Below are positions 27,103 to 36,640 of a stretch of DNA of 64,000 bases, one piece after another. The position numbers were made by a program, and so were the translations under genes. Under the pieces are notes generated by a model. That model was not told the origin of the DNA. It ran no database searches and saw only the letters and a program-made list of their open reading frames with translations. Location: the NCBI GenBank assembly GCA_030066685.1, contig JASJBF010000006.1:31396-95395 (forward strand), written 5' to 3'. This DNA comes from Kiloniellales bacterium. Lineage in GTDB: Bacteria > Pseudomonadota > Alphaproteobacteria > Kiloniellales > JAKSBE01. Position 1 is the stretch's first letter. The number at the start of each line of letters is the position of its first letter.

Positions 27103-30100
27103 TTACTCGCCGGGCGCCGGCTGCGGCGGGCTCTCCTTGGTCAGCTCGCCCTCGGCACGGGTGCGGCGGCTCTCCAGGGGACCGACCAGCAGGGACAGCA
27201 TCGGCGGCACGATCAGCAGGGTGAGCACGGCGGAGAGCGCCAGGCCGCCGACCACCACCGAGCCCAGACCGCGGTAGAGCTCCGAGCCGGCGCCGGGGAA
27301 GAGCACCAGGGGCAGCATGCCGAAGACCGAAGTCAGGGTCGACATGAAGATCGGCCGGATGCGGTCGCGGGTCGCCTCCAGGATGCCGTCCTGGGGCGCC
27401 AGGCCGCCCTGGCGGATGTGGAACAGGGTCTGGTGGACAAGCAGGATGGCGTTGTTGACCACAATGCCGATCAGGATGACGAAGCCCAGCAGGGTCAGCA
27501 TGTCCAGCGGCTGGAAGTGCTGGAGGTTGAGGTAGGCCAGGCCGGCGACGCCGCCGGCGGCGGCCAGCGGCACCGAGAGCAGAATGATCAGCGGATAGAC
27601 GAAGCTCTCGAAGAGCACCGCCATGACCAGGTAGACGATGGCCAGGGCGAGCAGCAACTGGATGAGCATGGCGTCCCAGGTCTGGGTCAGCTTGTCGGCG
27701 GTGCCCGAGAGCTGCATCTTGATGGCCGGCGGGAGGCCCTCCGCTTTGAGGGGTTGGATGACCTGGGCGTCGAGGATTTCCATGGCCGATTCCAGCGCCA
27801 TGCCGGGCGCCGGGCGGATTTCCAGGGTCACGGTGCGGAAGCGCTCGACATGGCGGATCTCGGTCGGCCCGGCGGTGAACAGCACTTCGGAGAGCGACCG
27901 CACGGGGATGATCTGGCCGTCCGAGGTGACGACCGGCAGGTCGCCGATGCCCTGGGTCTCGGTGACGTGCTCGTCGGGTCCCTTGATCATGAGGTCGAGT
28001 CGGTCATTGCCGTAGGTCACCTCGGCGACCCGCAGACCGTCGTTGAAGGTGTCGATGGTGTTGGCCAGCTCCCGGGCCGTGACGCCGTTGTCGGCCAGGC
28101 GGATCCGGTCCGGCACGACCCGCACCTCGGGCGCGCCCAGCTCGAGCCCTGGACGGGGCCGCAGCTGGTTGCCCTCCTCCAGGGGCAGGGCCTGGACCAG
28201 CTTGCCGACGGCGCGGCCGGCCACCTGGAGGATCTGCTCGAGCTGCGGGCCCGAGATGTCCAGATCGATGCGACGGCCGCTGCCGAGGCCGCGGCCGAAG
28301 ATCGAGGGCTGGTTGATGAATCCGAAGGTGCCGGGTTCGCTAAACACCGGGCCTTCCAGAACCGGGATCAGCTCGGCGGCGCGCTCCTGCTCGACCGCAA
28401 CCGCGCCGAGGAAGGTGCTGGCACGGGTCGCGACGAAGAAGAAGCGGTCCATCTTGGGCGGCCCGCCGGGCTCGCTCTCCGGCCCCGTGACGTCGGCCCA
28501 GAGCGGCCGGATCTCGCCTTCGATCTCCTGGGCGATTTCGGTCATGGTGTCCAGGTTGTAGCCGGGCGGCGGGATCATGACGCCGAACACCAGGTTGCGG
28601 TTGCCCTCGGGCAGGTACTCGAGCTTGGGCAGGAAGCGCCAGGCCCCGGCGATCGCGACGCTGGACACGCTGGCGACCACCAGCACGCAGAGCGCGCGGT
28701 TCCGCACGACCTGCCGGGAGATGCCCATGACCAGGGCGACGAAGGCGCTCGCGAAGCCGTCGATGCCGGGCAGATGCAAGCGCTTGATCTTGGCATCGTC
28801 CCGGCGCCCGCCGAGGAGAAAGCGGGAGAGCGCTGGAATGACCGTGACCGAGACCAGCAGGGACAGCATCACCGCGACCGAGATCGCGACCGCGATGTCG
28901 CGGAACAGCTGGCCGACCTCGAGCTGCATGATCAGAATCGGAATGAAGACCATGACCGTGGTCAGGGCCGAGACCAGGACCGCGCCCCAGACCTGCTTGG
29001 CGCCCTGATAGGCGGCCTCGGCGATCGGCAGGCCGCGCTCGCGCAGGCGGTAGATGTTCTCCAGCACCACGATGGCGGCGTCGACCACCATGCCGACGGC
29101 GAAGGCCAGGCCGGCCAGGGAGATCACGTTGATCGAGCGGCCGAGGGCGGCCATCGCGACGAAGGCGCCGATCACCGAGACCGGGATCGCGATCGAGATC
29201 ACCAGGGTGGCGCGCAGGGAGCGGAGAAACAGCAGCAGCAGAACCGCCGCCAGGGAGCCGCCGATCCAGATGTTCTGGCGCACCAGCTCGATGGCCGAGT
29301 TGATGTAGACGGTCTCCTTGTAGACCTGCTTGAGGGTCAGGCCGGCGTCGGGCACCACCTGGGCGTTGAGCTCCTCCACCGCAACGGCGACCCCCTCCAT
29401 GATCTCGATGACATTGGCGCCGGTCTCGCGCAGGGCGTTGAAGGCGATGGCCGGCTCGCCGAGGAAGCGGATGTTCGAGGTCGGCTCCCGGAAGCCGAAG
29501 CTGACCTCGGCGATGTCGCCGACGGTGACCCGGGCGAGGCGGCCGCCGACCCGCGCGCCCTCGGCCCTGGCGTCGTCCGAGCGCACGACCACGTCGCGTA
29601 TGGTCCCGACCGCGTTCAGCTCGCCCTCGACCCGGATCACGTAGCGCCGCTTGCCCTCGTCGACGTCGCCGGCCGAGACCGAGGTGTTGGCGCTGCGCAG
29701 CGCCTGGATGACGTCGGTCACGGTCAGCCGGTAGCGCGCCAGGAGCTGCGGCAGGACGGTGACCTGGATCTCGCGCTCGCTGCCGCCGAAGACGTTGACC
29801 CGGCTGACCCCCGGCACCCGCTCGATCCGGTCCTTGATCACGTCCTCGACGAAGTCGCCGAACTCGTGGATCGGCTGCTCGTTGCCCGGCGCCCGCCGAA
29901 CGATGAACCAGGCGATCGCGTTGTCCTCGCTGCCGGCGGTGTCCAGGGTCGGCTCGTTGGCCTCGTCCGGATAGCCGTCGACCCGGTCCAGGCGGTTGGA
30001 GACCAGCAGCAGGGCGCGGTCCATGTTGGAGCCGACCGCGAACTCGAGGGTGATCCGGCTGCGCCCCTGTTCCGCCCTGGAGGTCAGCGAGACCAGGTTC

Positions 30101-30324
30101 TCGAGCCCGGCCATCTCCTCTTCCTGGCGGTTAACGATCTCGCGCTCGACCTCGGCCGGGGCGGCGCCGGGCCAGGTCGTGGTCACGGTGATCACCGGGC
30201 GGTTGACGTCGGGGGCCAGCTGGATCGGGATCTGCTCCAGCGCGACCATGCCGAACATCACGGTCATCAGGACCGCCGCGATGACCGCGATCGGCCGATG
30301 GATGGAGGTGCGGATCAGGTCCAT
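27103..30324 (-). CDS. RND-family efflux pump, inner-membrane subunit
   Basis: 1073 residues, the usual length for AcrB-type pumps. The proton-driven subunit exports hydrophobic compounds across the envelope. The start DLIRTSIHRPIAVIAAVL is a membrane helix, followed by the periplasmic porter domain, helix 4 with VGMVVDAAIVVLENIY (one aspartate, unlike the DD of AcrB) and helix 10 with GIVVNNAILLVHQ, where AcrB has a proton-relay lysine. These changes suggest a divergent subfamily. It follows its adaptor gene by 9 bases. No outer-membrane channel gene is adjacent; it would use a shared one. Confidence 0.93.
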   Translation of the reverse strand: MDLIRTSIHRPIAVIAAVLMTVMFGMVALEQIPIQLAPDVNRPVITVTTTWPGAAPAEVEREIVNRQEEEMAGLENLVSLTSRAEQGRSRITLEFAVGSNMDRALLLVSNRLDRVDGYPDEANEPTLDTAGSEDNAIAWFIVRRAPGNEQPIHEFGDFVEDVIKDRIERVPGVSRVNVFGGSEREIQVTVLPQLLARYRLTVTDVIQALRSANTSVSAGDVDEGKRRYVIRVEGELNAVGTIRDVVVRSDDARAEGARVGGRLARVTVGDIAEVSFGFREPTSNIRFLGEPAIAFNALRETGANVIEIMEGVAVAVEELNAQVVPDAGLTLKQVYKETVYINSAIELVRQNIWIGGSLAAVLLLLFLRSLRATLVISIAIPVSVIGAFVAMAALGRSINVISLAGLAFAVGMVVDAAIVVLENIYRLRERGLPIAEAAYQGAKQVWGAVLVSALTTVMVFIPILIMQLEVGQLFRDIAVAISVAVMLSLLVSVTVIPALSRFLLGGRRDDAKIKRLHLPGIDGFASAFVALVMGISRQVVRNRALCVLVVASVSSVAIAGAWRFLPKLEYLPEGNRNLVFGVMIPPPGYNLDTMTEIAQEIEGEIRPLWADVTGPESEPGGPPKMDRFFFVATRASTFLGAVAVEQERAAELIPVLEGPVFSEPGTFGFINQPSIFGRGLGSGRRIDLDISGPQLEQILQVAGRAVGKLVQALPLEEGNQLRPRPGLELGAPEVRVVPDRIRLADNGVTARELANTIDTFNDGLRVAEVTYGNDRLDLMIKGPDEHVTETQGIGDLPVVTSDGQIIPVRSLSEVLFTAGPTEIRHVERFRTVTLEIRPAPGMALESAMEILDAQVIQPLKAEGLPPAIKMQLSGTADKLTQTWDAMLIQLLLALAIVYLVMAVLFESFVYPLIILLSVPLAAAGGVAGLAYLNLQHFQPLDMLTLLGFVILIGIVVNNAILLVHQTLFHIRQGGLAPQDGILEATRDRIRPIFMSTLTSVFGMLPLVLFPGAGSELYRGLGSVVVGGLALSAVLTLLIVPPMLSLLVGPLESRRTRAEGELTKESPPQPAPGE

Positions 30325-30333
30325 CGCGGCCGC

Positions 30334-31479
30334 CTAGGAGCCTTGGTCGACGCGGACCTTCTGGCCGTCCCTGAGGCGTTCGTTGCCGCGGACCACAACG
30401 ACGTCGCCCTGGTTCAAGCCGCCGACGATCTCGAAGCGGCTGCCGACCGGCTCGCCAAGGGTCACCGGCCGGATGCTGACTGCGCCGTTGCTGACCACGT
30501 GGACCAGGCTGGCCGGGCCGCGTTTGGTAATCGCATCCTTGTGCACGGTCAGCACCCTCCGCGGCTGGCCCATCGGGATCAGCAGGGTGACGCTCTGGTT
30601 GGCGGCCAGCGGCTTCCGGGTCTCGCCGAAGGCCGGAATGAAGCGGACCGCGCGGGTGCGGGTGAGGGGGTTCTCGTCGGGCACGATGGCGCGGACCCGG
30701 GCCTTGTGCTGCGTCCCGTCGTCGAGCTCGACGTCGATCTCGACCCCGGGTACCAGGCCCGCCAGCCTCTGGAAGGGCACGTCGGCCTCGAGTTCGAGCT
30801 CCTGATCGGCAACGATCCGGACAGCGTCGTCCCCGACCTGGACGTAGGCCCCGGCCTCGATCATGCGCTCGGTGATGACGCCGCCGTAGGGCGCCCGGAT
30901 CTCGGCGTATCTGAGGTTGATCTCGGCGAGCTCCAGGTCGGCGCGGGCGGTCACGCTGGCGCTCTCGGCTTCGGCAACCTGAGCCGCTGCGATGGCCACG
31001 GCCTGCTTCGCGTCCTCGTAGCGGGCCTGGCTGAAGGCCGCGGATTTCTTCAGGCCCTCCAGCCGCTTGAGCTCCTGTCGGGAGAGCACGAGCTCGGCTT
31101 CCTTGGTCTTTTGCTGGGCAAAGGCCACGGCCAGCCGGCCGGCGGCCTGGTCGCGCCGCGCCTTCAGGGATTCAGGCTCAAGGACGGCGATGACCTGGCC
31201 CTGCTCGACCCGGTCGCCGACCTCGACCAGAACCCTGTCCACCGCCGCGTCGATGCGGGCCGCCACCGCGCCGGACTGGCGCGGCACCAGGCGTCCGATG
31301 ACCTCGACCGTCTGGGTCATCGGCTCCTCCTGCACGCTGTCGACGCGGACCAGCTGCGCCTGCTCCTGGCCAGCCGCCGGGGTCAGGGCCAGCAGCGGCA
31401 GAAGCAGGGCGACGATACCGGCGGGCCAAGGGAGCCGGGTCCGCCGGGCCTCGGGTCTCTGTTTCAGGTCGTCCTCCAT
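30334..31479 (-). CDS. RND efflux periplasmic adaptor (membrane fusion protein)
   Basis: 381 residues linking the RND pump to an outer-membrane channel. A signal-anchor region (PAGIVALLLPLLALTPAAG) is followed by the lipoyl half VAARIDAAVDRVLVEVGDRV, an alpha-helical hairpin of about 70 residues (from QQKTKEAELVLSRQ), the second lipoyl half IRAPYGGVITERMIEAGAYV and beta-barrel/proximal domains. I used ATG 31479; ATG 31512 is an alternative, and neither has a strong ribosome site. It is first in the two-gene operon with the pump, 9 bases apart. Confidence 0.9.
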   Translation of the reverse strand: MEDDLKQRPEARRTRLPWPAGIVALLLPLLALTPAAGQEQAQLVRVDSVQEEPMTQTVEVIGRLVPRQSGAVAARIDAAVDRVLVEVGDRVEQGQVIAVLEPESLKARRDQAAGRLAVAFAQQKTKEAELVLSRQELKRLEGLKKSAAFSQARYEDAKQAVAIAAAQVAEAESASVTARADLELAEINLRYAEIRAPYGGVITERMIEAGAYVQVGDDAVRIVADQELELEADVPFQRLAGLVPGVEIDVELDDGTQHKARVRAIVPDENPLTRTRAVRFIPAFGETRKPLAANQSVTLLIPMGQPRRVLTVHKDAITKRGPASLVHVVSNGAVSIRPVTLGEPVGSRFEIVGGLNQGDVVVVRGNERLRDGQKVRVDQGS

Positions 31480-31668
31480 CCCGGGCTCGGCCGAGTGGCG
31501 AGCGATGGGCATTGCCGATCACATGTGGCGAGTCGTCTAGACCCTGTCAATCCGGCCTCCTGACAGGGCCGACGCCCCGCCCAGCCTTGTGCCGCCCGGT
31601 CCGAAATTTATAGCAATGGCCCTAGCCAGGGTCTAATACTGCCGGGAAGTCCGTCCGGGGGCACAGTC

Positions 31669-32598
31669 TTGGCTACCTTTCTCTACTCGCACCAGGCCTG
31701 CTTCAACCACGACCCGGGGCAGGTCCATCCCGAGCGCCCGGCGCGCCTCAAGGCGGTTCTGACCGCCCTGGAAGAGGCCGAGTTCGACGCGCTGGAGCGG
31801 CGCGAGGCGCCGCTGGCGAGTCGCGAGCAGATCGCGCGGGTCCACAGCGCGGCTTACTACGACCGGATCATGGCCGCCATTCCGGAACAGGGCCACCGTG
31901 GCCTGGACGGCGATACCATCCTCTCGCCCGGCTCCGGGGAGGCGGCGCTGCGGGCGGCCGGGGCGGTCTGCGCCGCCGTCGACGCGGTCATGGCCGGCGA
32001 GGCCCGCAACGCCTTCTGCGCGGTCCGGCCACCGGGTCACCACGCCGAGCCGGCGCAAGCCATGGGCTTTTGCCTGTTCAACAGCGTGGCGGTCGGGGCC
32101 CTTCAGGCGCGCGAGGTGCATCGTGCCCATCGGATCGCGGTGGTCGATTTCGATGTCCACCACGGCAACGGCACCCAGGCCATGTTTTGGGACGATCCGG
32201 ACCTTCTCTTCGCCTCCACCCACCAGATGCCGCTCTATCCCGGCACTGGAAGCCCCATGGAGACCGGCAGCGCGAACAACATCCTGAACCTACCCTTGCT
32301 CCCCATGGCCGGCACGGCCGAATTCCGCGCCGCGATGAGCCAGACCCTGCTGCCGCGATTGGCCAAGTTCGAGCCGGATTTGGTCCTGATTTCCGCCGGC
32401 TTCGACGCCCATGAAGACGATCCCCTGGCGGCCCTGCGGTTCCACGAGGAGGATTTTGGCTGGGCGACGACGGAAATCGCCAGGGTCGCCGATTCGGCCT
32501 GCGGGGGCCGAGTCGTCTCGACCCTCGAGGGGGGCTATGACCTCGAGGCGCTAGCTGTGTCCGCAGCAGCACACGTCCGCGCTCTTTTACACGGATAG
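31669..32598 (+). CDS. Histone deacetylase-family (acetylpolyamine-type) hydrolase
   Basis: 309 residues, zinc-dependent amidohydrolase of the arginase/deacetylase fold. Signature text: [17 protein letters not shown] (active-site histidine pair), DFDVHHGNGTQ and SAGFDAHEDDP (zinc aspartates and histidine) and LEGGYD near the end. Bacterial members remove acetyl groups from polyamines or proteins. The start is TTG 31669, preceded by GGGGG at fair distance; no ATG fits. It leads the run that continues with xseB, ispA and dxs, an order common in alphaproteobacteria. Confidence 0.93.
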   Translation: MATFLYSHQACFNHDPGQVHPERPARLKAVLTALEEAEFDALERREAPLASREQIARVHSAAYYDRIMAAIPEQGHRGLDGDTILSPGSGEAALRAAGAVCAAVDAVMAGEARNAFCAVRPPGHHAEPAQAMGFCLFNSVAVGALQAREVHRAHRIAVVDFDVHHGNGTQAMFWDDPDLLFASTHQMPLYPGTGSPMETGSANNILNLPLLPMAGTAEFRAAMSQTLLPRLAKFEPDLVLISAGFDAHEDDPLAALRFHEEDFGWATTEIARVADSACGGRVVSTLEGGYDLEALAVSAAAHVRALLHG

Positions 32599-32666
32599 GG
32601 GCTTGACGGCTTGTTCGGCCGCCTTTGGCTGCCTAAACTCGCCGACTTTACACCGGATCCAGGAAC

Positions 32667-32915
32667 GTGGCCGACAGGATTCCCCCCGACATAGCGAAAT
32701 TGAGCTTTGAAGATGCCCTGGCCGAGCTCAAAGGGATAGTCGAGCGCTTGGAAAAGGGTGAAGGCCGCTTGGAGGCTGCGATCCAGTCCTACGAGCGGGG
32801 GGCGGCGCTGAAAATGCATTGCGAAGCCAAGCTCAGTGAAGCGAAGCAGAAGATTGAAAAGATAGGTCATGGTTCAAACGGCAGCATCGGTACAGAAGAT
32901 CTCGACGTCGAATGA
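32667..32915 (+). CDS. xseB: Exodeoxyribonuclease VII small subunit
   Basis: 82-residue subunit of the two-part single-strand DNA exonuclease VII; its helices coat the XseA catalytic chain. The family pattern LSFEDALAELKGIVERLEKG, LEAAIQSYERG and CEAKLSEAKQKIEKI is complete. GTG 32667 follows AGGAAC. Its last 47 bases overlap the ispA start, implying coupled translation. xseA is not in the window. Confidence 0.94.
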   Translation: MADRIPPDIAKLSFEDALAELKGIVERLEKGEGRLEAAIQSYERGAALKMHCEAKLSEAKQKIEKIGHGSNGSIGTEDLDVE

Positions 32916-33813
32916 CACCGTTCTGAATGACCGCTTGAAGACAGAGTTGGCGCGCACCGCGGAAGCGGTCTCGCTGCGCCTGAATCATCTGCTTCCCGTC
33001 GTCCCAGGACCCGAAGGTACGGTCATCGAGGCCATGCGCTACGCCTCCTTGAACGGCGGCAAGCGCCTTCGGCCCTTTTTGACGATCGCCAGCGCCGGGC
33101 TCTTCGACGTTCCGGAGCCGCAAGCCCTGAACGCAGCCGCGGCGGTCGAGATGATCCACTGCTACAGCCTGGTCCACGACGACCTTCCGGCCATGGACGA
33201 TAGCGACCTGCGCCGCGGACGGCCGACGGCGCACAAGGCCTTCGACGAGGCCGTGGCGATCCTCGCCGGCGACGGGCTCCTGACGGAGGCCTTCGCGGTC
33301 CTGGGCGACCCGGCGACCCATCCCGACCCGGTGGTGCGCGTCGCCCTGGTCTCGGGCCTGGCCGCGGCCTCCGGCGCCGCAGGCATGGTCGGCGGTCAGA
33401 TGATCGACATGTCGCCCCAGCGCGCCGATCTGGATCTGGACGGCATCAAGCGCCTGCAGGCGCTCAAGACCGGCGCCCTGATCTGCTTTGCCTGCGAGGC
33501 GGGTGCGATCCTCGGGCGGGCGAATCAGGACGAACAGGCCGCGGTCAGGGCCTATGCCCAGGACCTGGGCCTGGCCTTCCAGATCGTCGACGATCTCTTG
33601 GACGCGGAGAGCTCGCCCGAGGTGCTGGGCAAGCCGACGGGCCAGGACGAGGCCCTTGGGAAGGCGACCTTTGTCGCCCTCCTGGGCATGGAAGGCGCCC
33701 GCCAAGAAGCCGACCGTCTGGCGACGCGGGCGGCCTCCCGGCTTGATATTTTCGGCGAAAAGGCAGAACTTCTCTGCGCAACGGCGCGCTTCGTCGTGAC
33801 TCGACGATCCTAA
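32869..33813 (+). CDS. ispA: Geranyl/farnesyl diphosphate synthase
   Basis: 314-residue trans-polyprenyl synthase joining IPP with DMAPP/GPP, feeding quinone, undecaprenol and other isoprenoid routes. First aspartate-rich motif [15 protein letters not shown], second [11 protein letters not shown], and GGKRLRP near the start are all present; the residues before the first motif (SLV) fit a short-chain C15 enzyme. ATG 32869 lies inside xseB; the first 20 residues are not conserved, so the true start could be slightly later. dxs follows after 20 bases. Confidence 0.94.
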   Translation: MVQTAASVQKISTSNDTVLNDRLKTELARTAEAVSLRLNHLLPVVPGPEGTVIEAMRYASLNGGKRLRPFLTIASAGLFDVPEPQALNAAAAVEMIHCYSLVHDDLPAMDDSDLRRGRPTAHKAFDEAVAILAGDGLLTEAFAVLGDPATHPDPVVRVALVSGLAAASGAAGMVGGQMIDMSPQRADLDLDGIKRLQALKTGALICFACEAGAILGRANQDEQAAVRAYAQDLGLAFQIVDDLLDAESSPEVLGKPTGQDEALGKATFVALLGMEGARQEADRLATRAASRLDIFGEKAELLCATARFVVTRRS

Positions 33814-33833
33814 GAAGCCAGGTTTCCCCCCGG

Positions 33834-35789
33834 ATGCGACAGCAAGACGAGGTGAGTGAAGTGGGTAAAGTCAGCAAAACCCCGTTGCTTGATGCCATCG
33901 AATATCCCTCGGATATCCGAAAGCTGAAAGAGGGCCAGCTCCGGCAGCTGGCCGACGAGTTGCGGACGGAGATGATCGACGCGGTCTCCGTGACCGGCGG
34001 TCACCTCGGCGCCGGCCTGGGCGTGGTCGAGTTGACCACCGCGATCCACTACGTCTTCAACACGCCGGACGACAAGCTGATCTTCGACGTCGGTCATCAG
34101 TGCTATCCGCACAAGATCCTGACCGGGCGGCGCGACCGGATCCGCACCCTGCGGCAGGACGGCGGCCTCTCCGGCTTTACCTCGCGCCGGGAGAGCGAAT
34201 TCGATCCCTTCGGCGCCGCGCACAGCTCGACCTCGATCTCGGCGGGCCTCGGCTATGCCGTCGGGCGGGATCTGCAGGGCCGCGACAACCACGTCATCGC
34301 GGTCATCGGCGACGGCGCGATGAGCGCCGGCATGGCCTACGAGGCGATGAACAACGCCGGCGCCATGCACAGCAAGCTCATCGTCATCCTCAACGACAAT
34401 GACATGTCGATTGCGCCGCCGGTCGGCGCCATGAGCGCCTATCTCTCGCGCCTGATCTCCTCCAAGCCCTATCGCTCGATGCGGCATCTGGCCCGTGATC
34501 TCGCCAAGGCTTTCCCGAAGCCGCTCGAGACCGCGGCGAAGCGGGCCGAGGAGTATGCCCGCGGCATGCTGACCGGGGGCACTATGTTCGAGGAAATGGG
34601 CTTCTTCTACGTCGGCCCGATCGACGGCCACAACCTGGACCACCTGCTTCCGGTCCTGAAGAACTGCCGCGAGACCGACCAGGACGGCCCGATCCTGATC
34701 CACGCCGTGACCCAGAAGGGCAAGGGCTACGCGCCGGCCGAGAAGGCTGCGGACAAGTACCACGGCGTCGCCAAATTCGATGTCATCACCGGCAAGCAGG
34801 CCAAGCCGACGCCCAAGGCGCCGCAGTACACGGCGGTCTTCGCCGAGGCCCTGATCAAGGAGGCCGAGGCCGACGACAAGATCGTCGCCGTGACCGCCGC
34901 CATGCCCTCGGGCACCGGCATCAACAAGTTCTCGGATCGCTTCCCCAACCGAAGCTTCGATGTCGGCATCGCCGAGCAGCACGCGGTGACCTTCTGCGCC
35001 GGGCTCGCCTGCGAGGGCTTCAAGCCCTTCGCAACGATCTATTCCACCTTCCTGCAGCGGGCCTACGACCAGGTCGTCCACGACGTCGCGATCCAGAGCC
35101 TTCCGGTGCGCTTCGCCATCGACCGCGCCGGCATGGTCGGGGCCGACGGGGTCACCCACCAGGGCTCCTACGACATCACCTACCTGGGCTGCCTGCCCGG
35201 CTTCGTGGTCATGGCGCCGGCCGACGAGGTCGAGCTCTTCAACGCGGTCGCCACCGCGGCGCAGATCGACGACCGGCCCTCGGCCTTCCGCTATCCGCGC
35301 GGCGAGGCGACGGGTCTGGAGCTGCCCGAGCGCGGCACCGCATTCGAGATCGGCCAGGGCCGGATCCTGCGCGAGGGCACGAAGGTCGCGATCCTGTCCC
35401 TCGGCACGCGCCTCGGCGAGGCGATGAAGGCGGCCGACACCCTGGCGGCGCGCGGCCTGTCGACCACGGTCGCCGATGCCCGATTCGCCAAGCCGATCGA
35501 CGAGAAGCTGATCCGCCGCCTGGCCTCGGAGCACGAGGTTCTGGTGACGGTGGAAGAGGGCGCCGTCGGCGGCTTCGCGACCCAGGTCATGCACTTCCTG
35601 GCCCGCGAGGGGCTCTTGGAGTCCGGGATCAAGCTGCGGCCGCTCTGCCTGCCGGACTTCTTTATCGATCACGGCAAGCCGGACAACCAATACGCCCTGG
35701 CCGGCCTCGACTCCGAGAGCATCGTCAACACGGCGCTGCAGGCCTTGGGCTACAACGAAGCGGCGGCGGCCAGCACGAAGCTCGCCTGA
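33834..35789 (+). CDS. dxs: 1-deoxy-D-xylulose-5-phosphate synthase
   Basis: Thiamin-diphosphate enzyme making DXP from pyruvate and glyceraldehyde-3-phosphate, the entry step of the MEP isoprenoid pathway. 651 residues. The ThDP motif runs from [18 protein letters not shown] to [21 protein letters not shown], the catalytic glutamate region [15 protein letters not shown] and [14 protein letters not shown] are all typical. ATG 33834 is listed; a GTG at 33861 has a better-spaced GAGG and may be used instead, removing nine non-conserved residues. A strong terminator follows. Confidence 0.97.
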   Translation: MRQQDEVSEVGKVSKTPLLDAIEYPSDIRKLKEGQLRQLADELRTEMIDAVSVTGGHLGAGLGVVELTTAIHYVFNTPDDKLIFDVGHQCYPHKILTGRRDRIRTLRQDGGLSGFTSRRESEFDPFGAAHSSTSISAGLGYAVGRDLQGRDNHVIAVIGDGAMSAGMAYEAMNNAGAMHSKLIVILNDNDMSIAPPVGAMSAYLSRLISSKPYRSMRHLARDLAKAFPKPLETAAKRAEEYARGMLTGGTMFEEMGFFYVGPIDGHNLDHLLPVLKNCRETDQDGPILIHAVTQKGKGYAPAEKAADKYHGVAKFDVITGKQAKPTPKAPQYTAVFAEALIKEAEADDKIVAVTAAMPSGTGINKFSDRFPNRSFDVGIAEQHAVTFCAGLACEGFKPFATIYSTFLQRAYDQVVHDVAIQSLPVRFAIDRAGMVGADGVTHQGSYDITYLGCLPGFVVMAPADEVELFNAVATAAQIDDRPSAFRYPRGEATGLELPERGTAFEIGQGRILREGTKVAILSLGTRLGEAMKAADTLAARGLSTTVADARFAKPIDEKLIRRLASEHEVLVTVEEGAVGGFATQVMHFLAREGLLESGIKLRPLCLPDFFIDHGKPDNQYALAGLDSESIVNTALQALGYNEAAAASTKLA

Positions 35790-35813
35790 TCTCGGTCGTT
35801 CCGGGTTGAAGGA

Positions 35814-35847
35814 CTGGCCGGCGCCGGGCGCCGGCCGGTTTTTTTTT
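35814..35847 (+). terminator. Strong intrinsic terminator after dxs
   Basis: CTGGCCGGCGC-CGG-GCGCCGGCCGG forms an 11-base-pair GC stem (one wobble) followed by nine T, beginning 25 bases past the dxs stop. It is a textbook Rho-independent terminator, separating dxs from tlyA. Confidence 0.95.
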
Positions 35848-35890
35848 GACCTTGGCGCCGCCAAGCCGAGGCCGCAGGACCGGGAGGAGG

Positions 35891-36640
35891 ATGGTCAGGA
35901 AGAAGGAGCGAGCCGACGTCCTGCTGCAGGCCCGAGGTCTCGCCGAAAGCCGGGCGCGGGCCCAGGCCCTGATCCTGGCCGGGCAGGTCTTCAGCGGCGA
36001 GCGGCGCATCGAGAAGGCCGGCGCCGAATTGGCGCCCGACGCGCCGCTCACGGTCCGCGGGCCGGCGCATCCCTGGGTCTCGCGCGGCGGCCTGAAGCTC
36101 GAGAAGGGCCTGGATCACTTCGGGATCGACCCAAAAGGCCGGATCTGCCTGGACATCGGCGCCGCCACCGGCGGCTTCACCGACGTTCTCCTCGCGCGCG
36201 GCGCGGCCAGGGTCTATGCCGTGGACGTGGGGCAGGGCCAGCTCGCCTGGAAGCTGCGCCAGGACCCGCGCGTCGTGGTCCTGGAGCGGACCAATGCCCG
36301 CCGCCTCGGCGCCACGCAGGTGCCGGAGCCGCCGGGCCTGATCGTCTGCGACGCCAGCTTCATCGGCCTCGAGACCCTGCTGCCGGCGCCCCTGGCGCTG
36401 GCCGCGCCGGGCGCCGAGCTGATCGCGCTGATCAAGCCGCAGTTCGAGATCGGCAAGGGCCGGGTCGGCAAGAAGGGCGTGGTCCGCGACCCTGCGCTTC
36501 ACGCCGAGGTCTGCGCGCGCATCGAGGCCTGGCTTTCGCGCCTGCCCGGCTGGTCGGTCCTGGGGCTGACCGACAGCCCGATCCTGGGCCCGGAGGGCAA
36601 CAGGGAGTTCCTGATCGCAGCCCGGAAAGACGAAGTGTGA
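35891..36640 (+). CDS. tlyA: TlyA-family rRNA 2'-O-methyltransferase
   Basis: 249 residues. N-terminal S4 RNA-binding domain (RADVLLQARGLAESRARAQ to about residue 65), then a SAM-dependent methyltransferase with DIGAATGGFTDVLL, YAVDVGQGQLAWKLR, DASFIGL and ALIKPQFEIGKG, matching the family's K-D-K-E chemistry. In mycobacteria it methylates 16S and 23S rRNA; some bacteria have haemolysin-like annotations that are misleading. ATG 35891 sits almost directly on GGGAGGAGG, an unusually short spacing; an upstream ATG at 35846 adds 15 residues. It abuts the convergent sppA gene. Confidence 0.92.
   Translation: MVRKKERADVLLQARGLAESRARAQALILAGQVFSGERRIEKAGAELAPDAPLTVRGPAHPWVSRGGLKLEKGLDHFGIDPKGRICLDIGAATGGFTDVLLARGAARVYAVDVGQGQLAWKLRQDPRVVVLERTNARRLGATQVPEPPGLIVCDASFIGLETLLPAPLALAAPGAELIALIKPQFEIGKGRVGKKGVVRDPALHAEVCARIEAWLSRLPGWSVLGLTDSPILGPEGNREFLIAARKDEV

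Noticed and set aside
27082..31563. Open frame of 1493 codons on the plus strand
   Set aside because: It is the antisense shadow of the RND pump and adaptor genes. Its residues are aspartate/arginine/glycine/histidine-rich without domains, as expected for the opposite strand of GC-rich codons.
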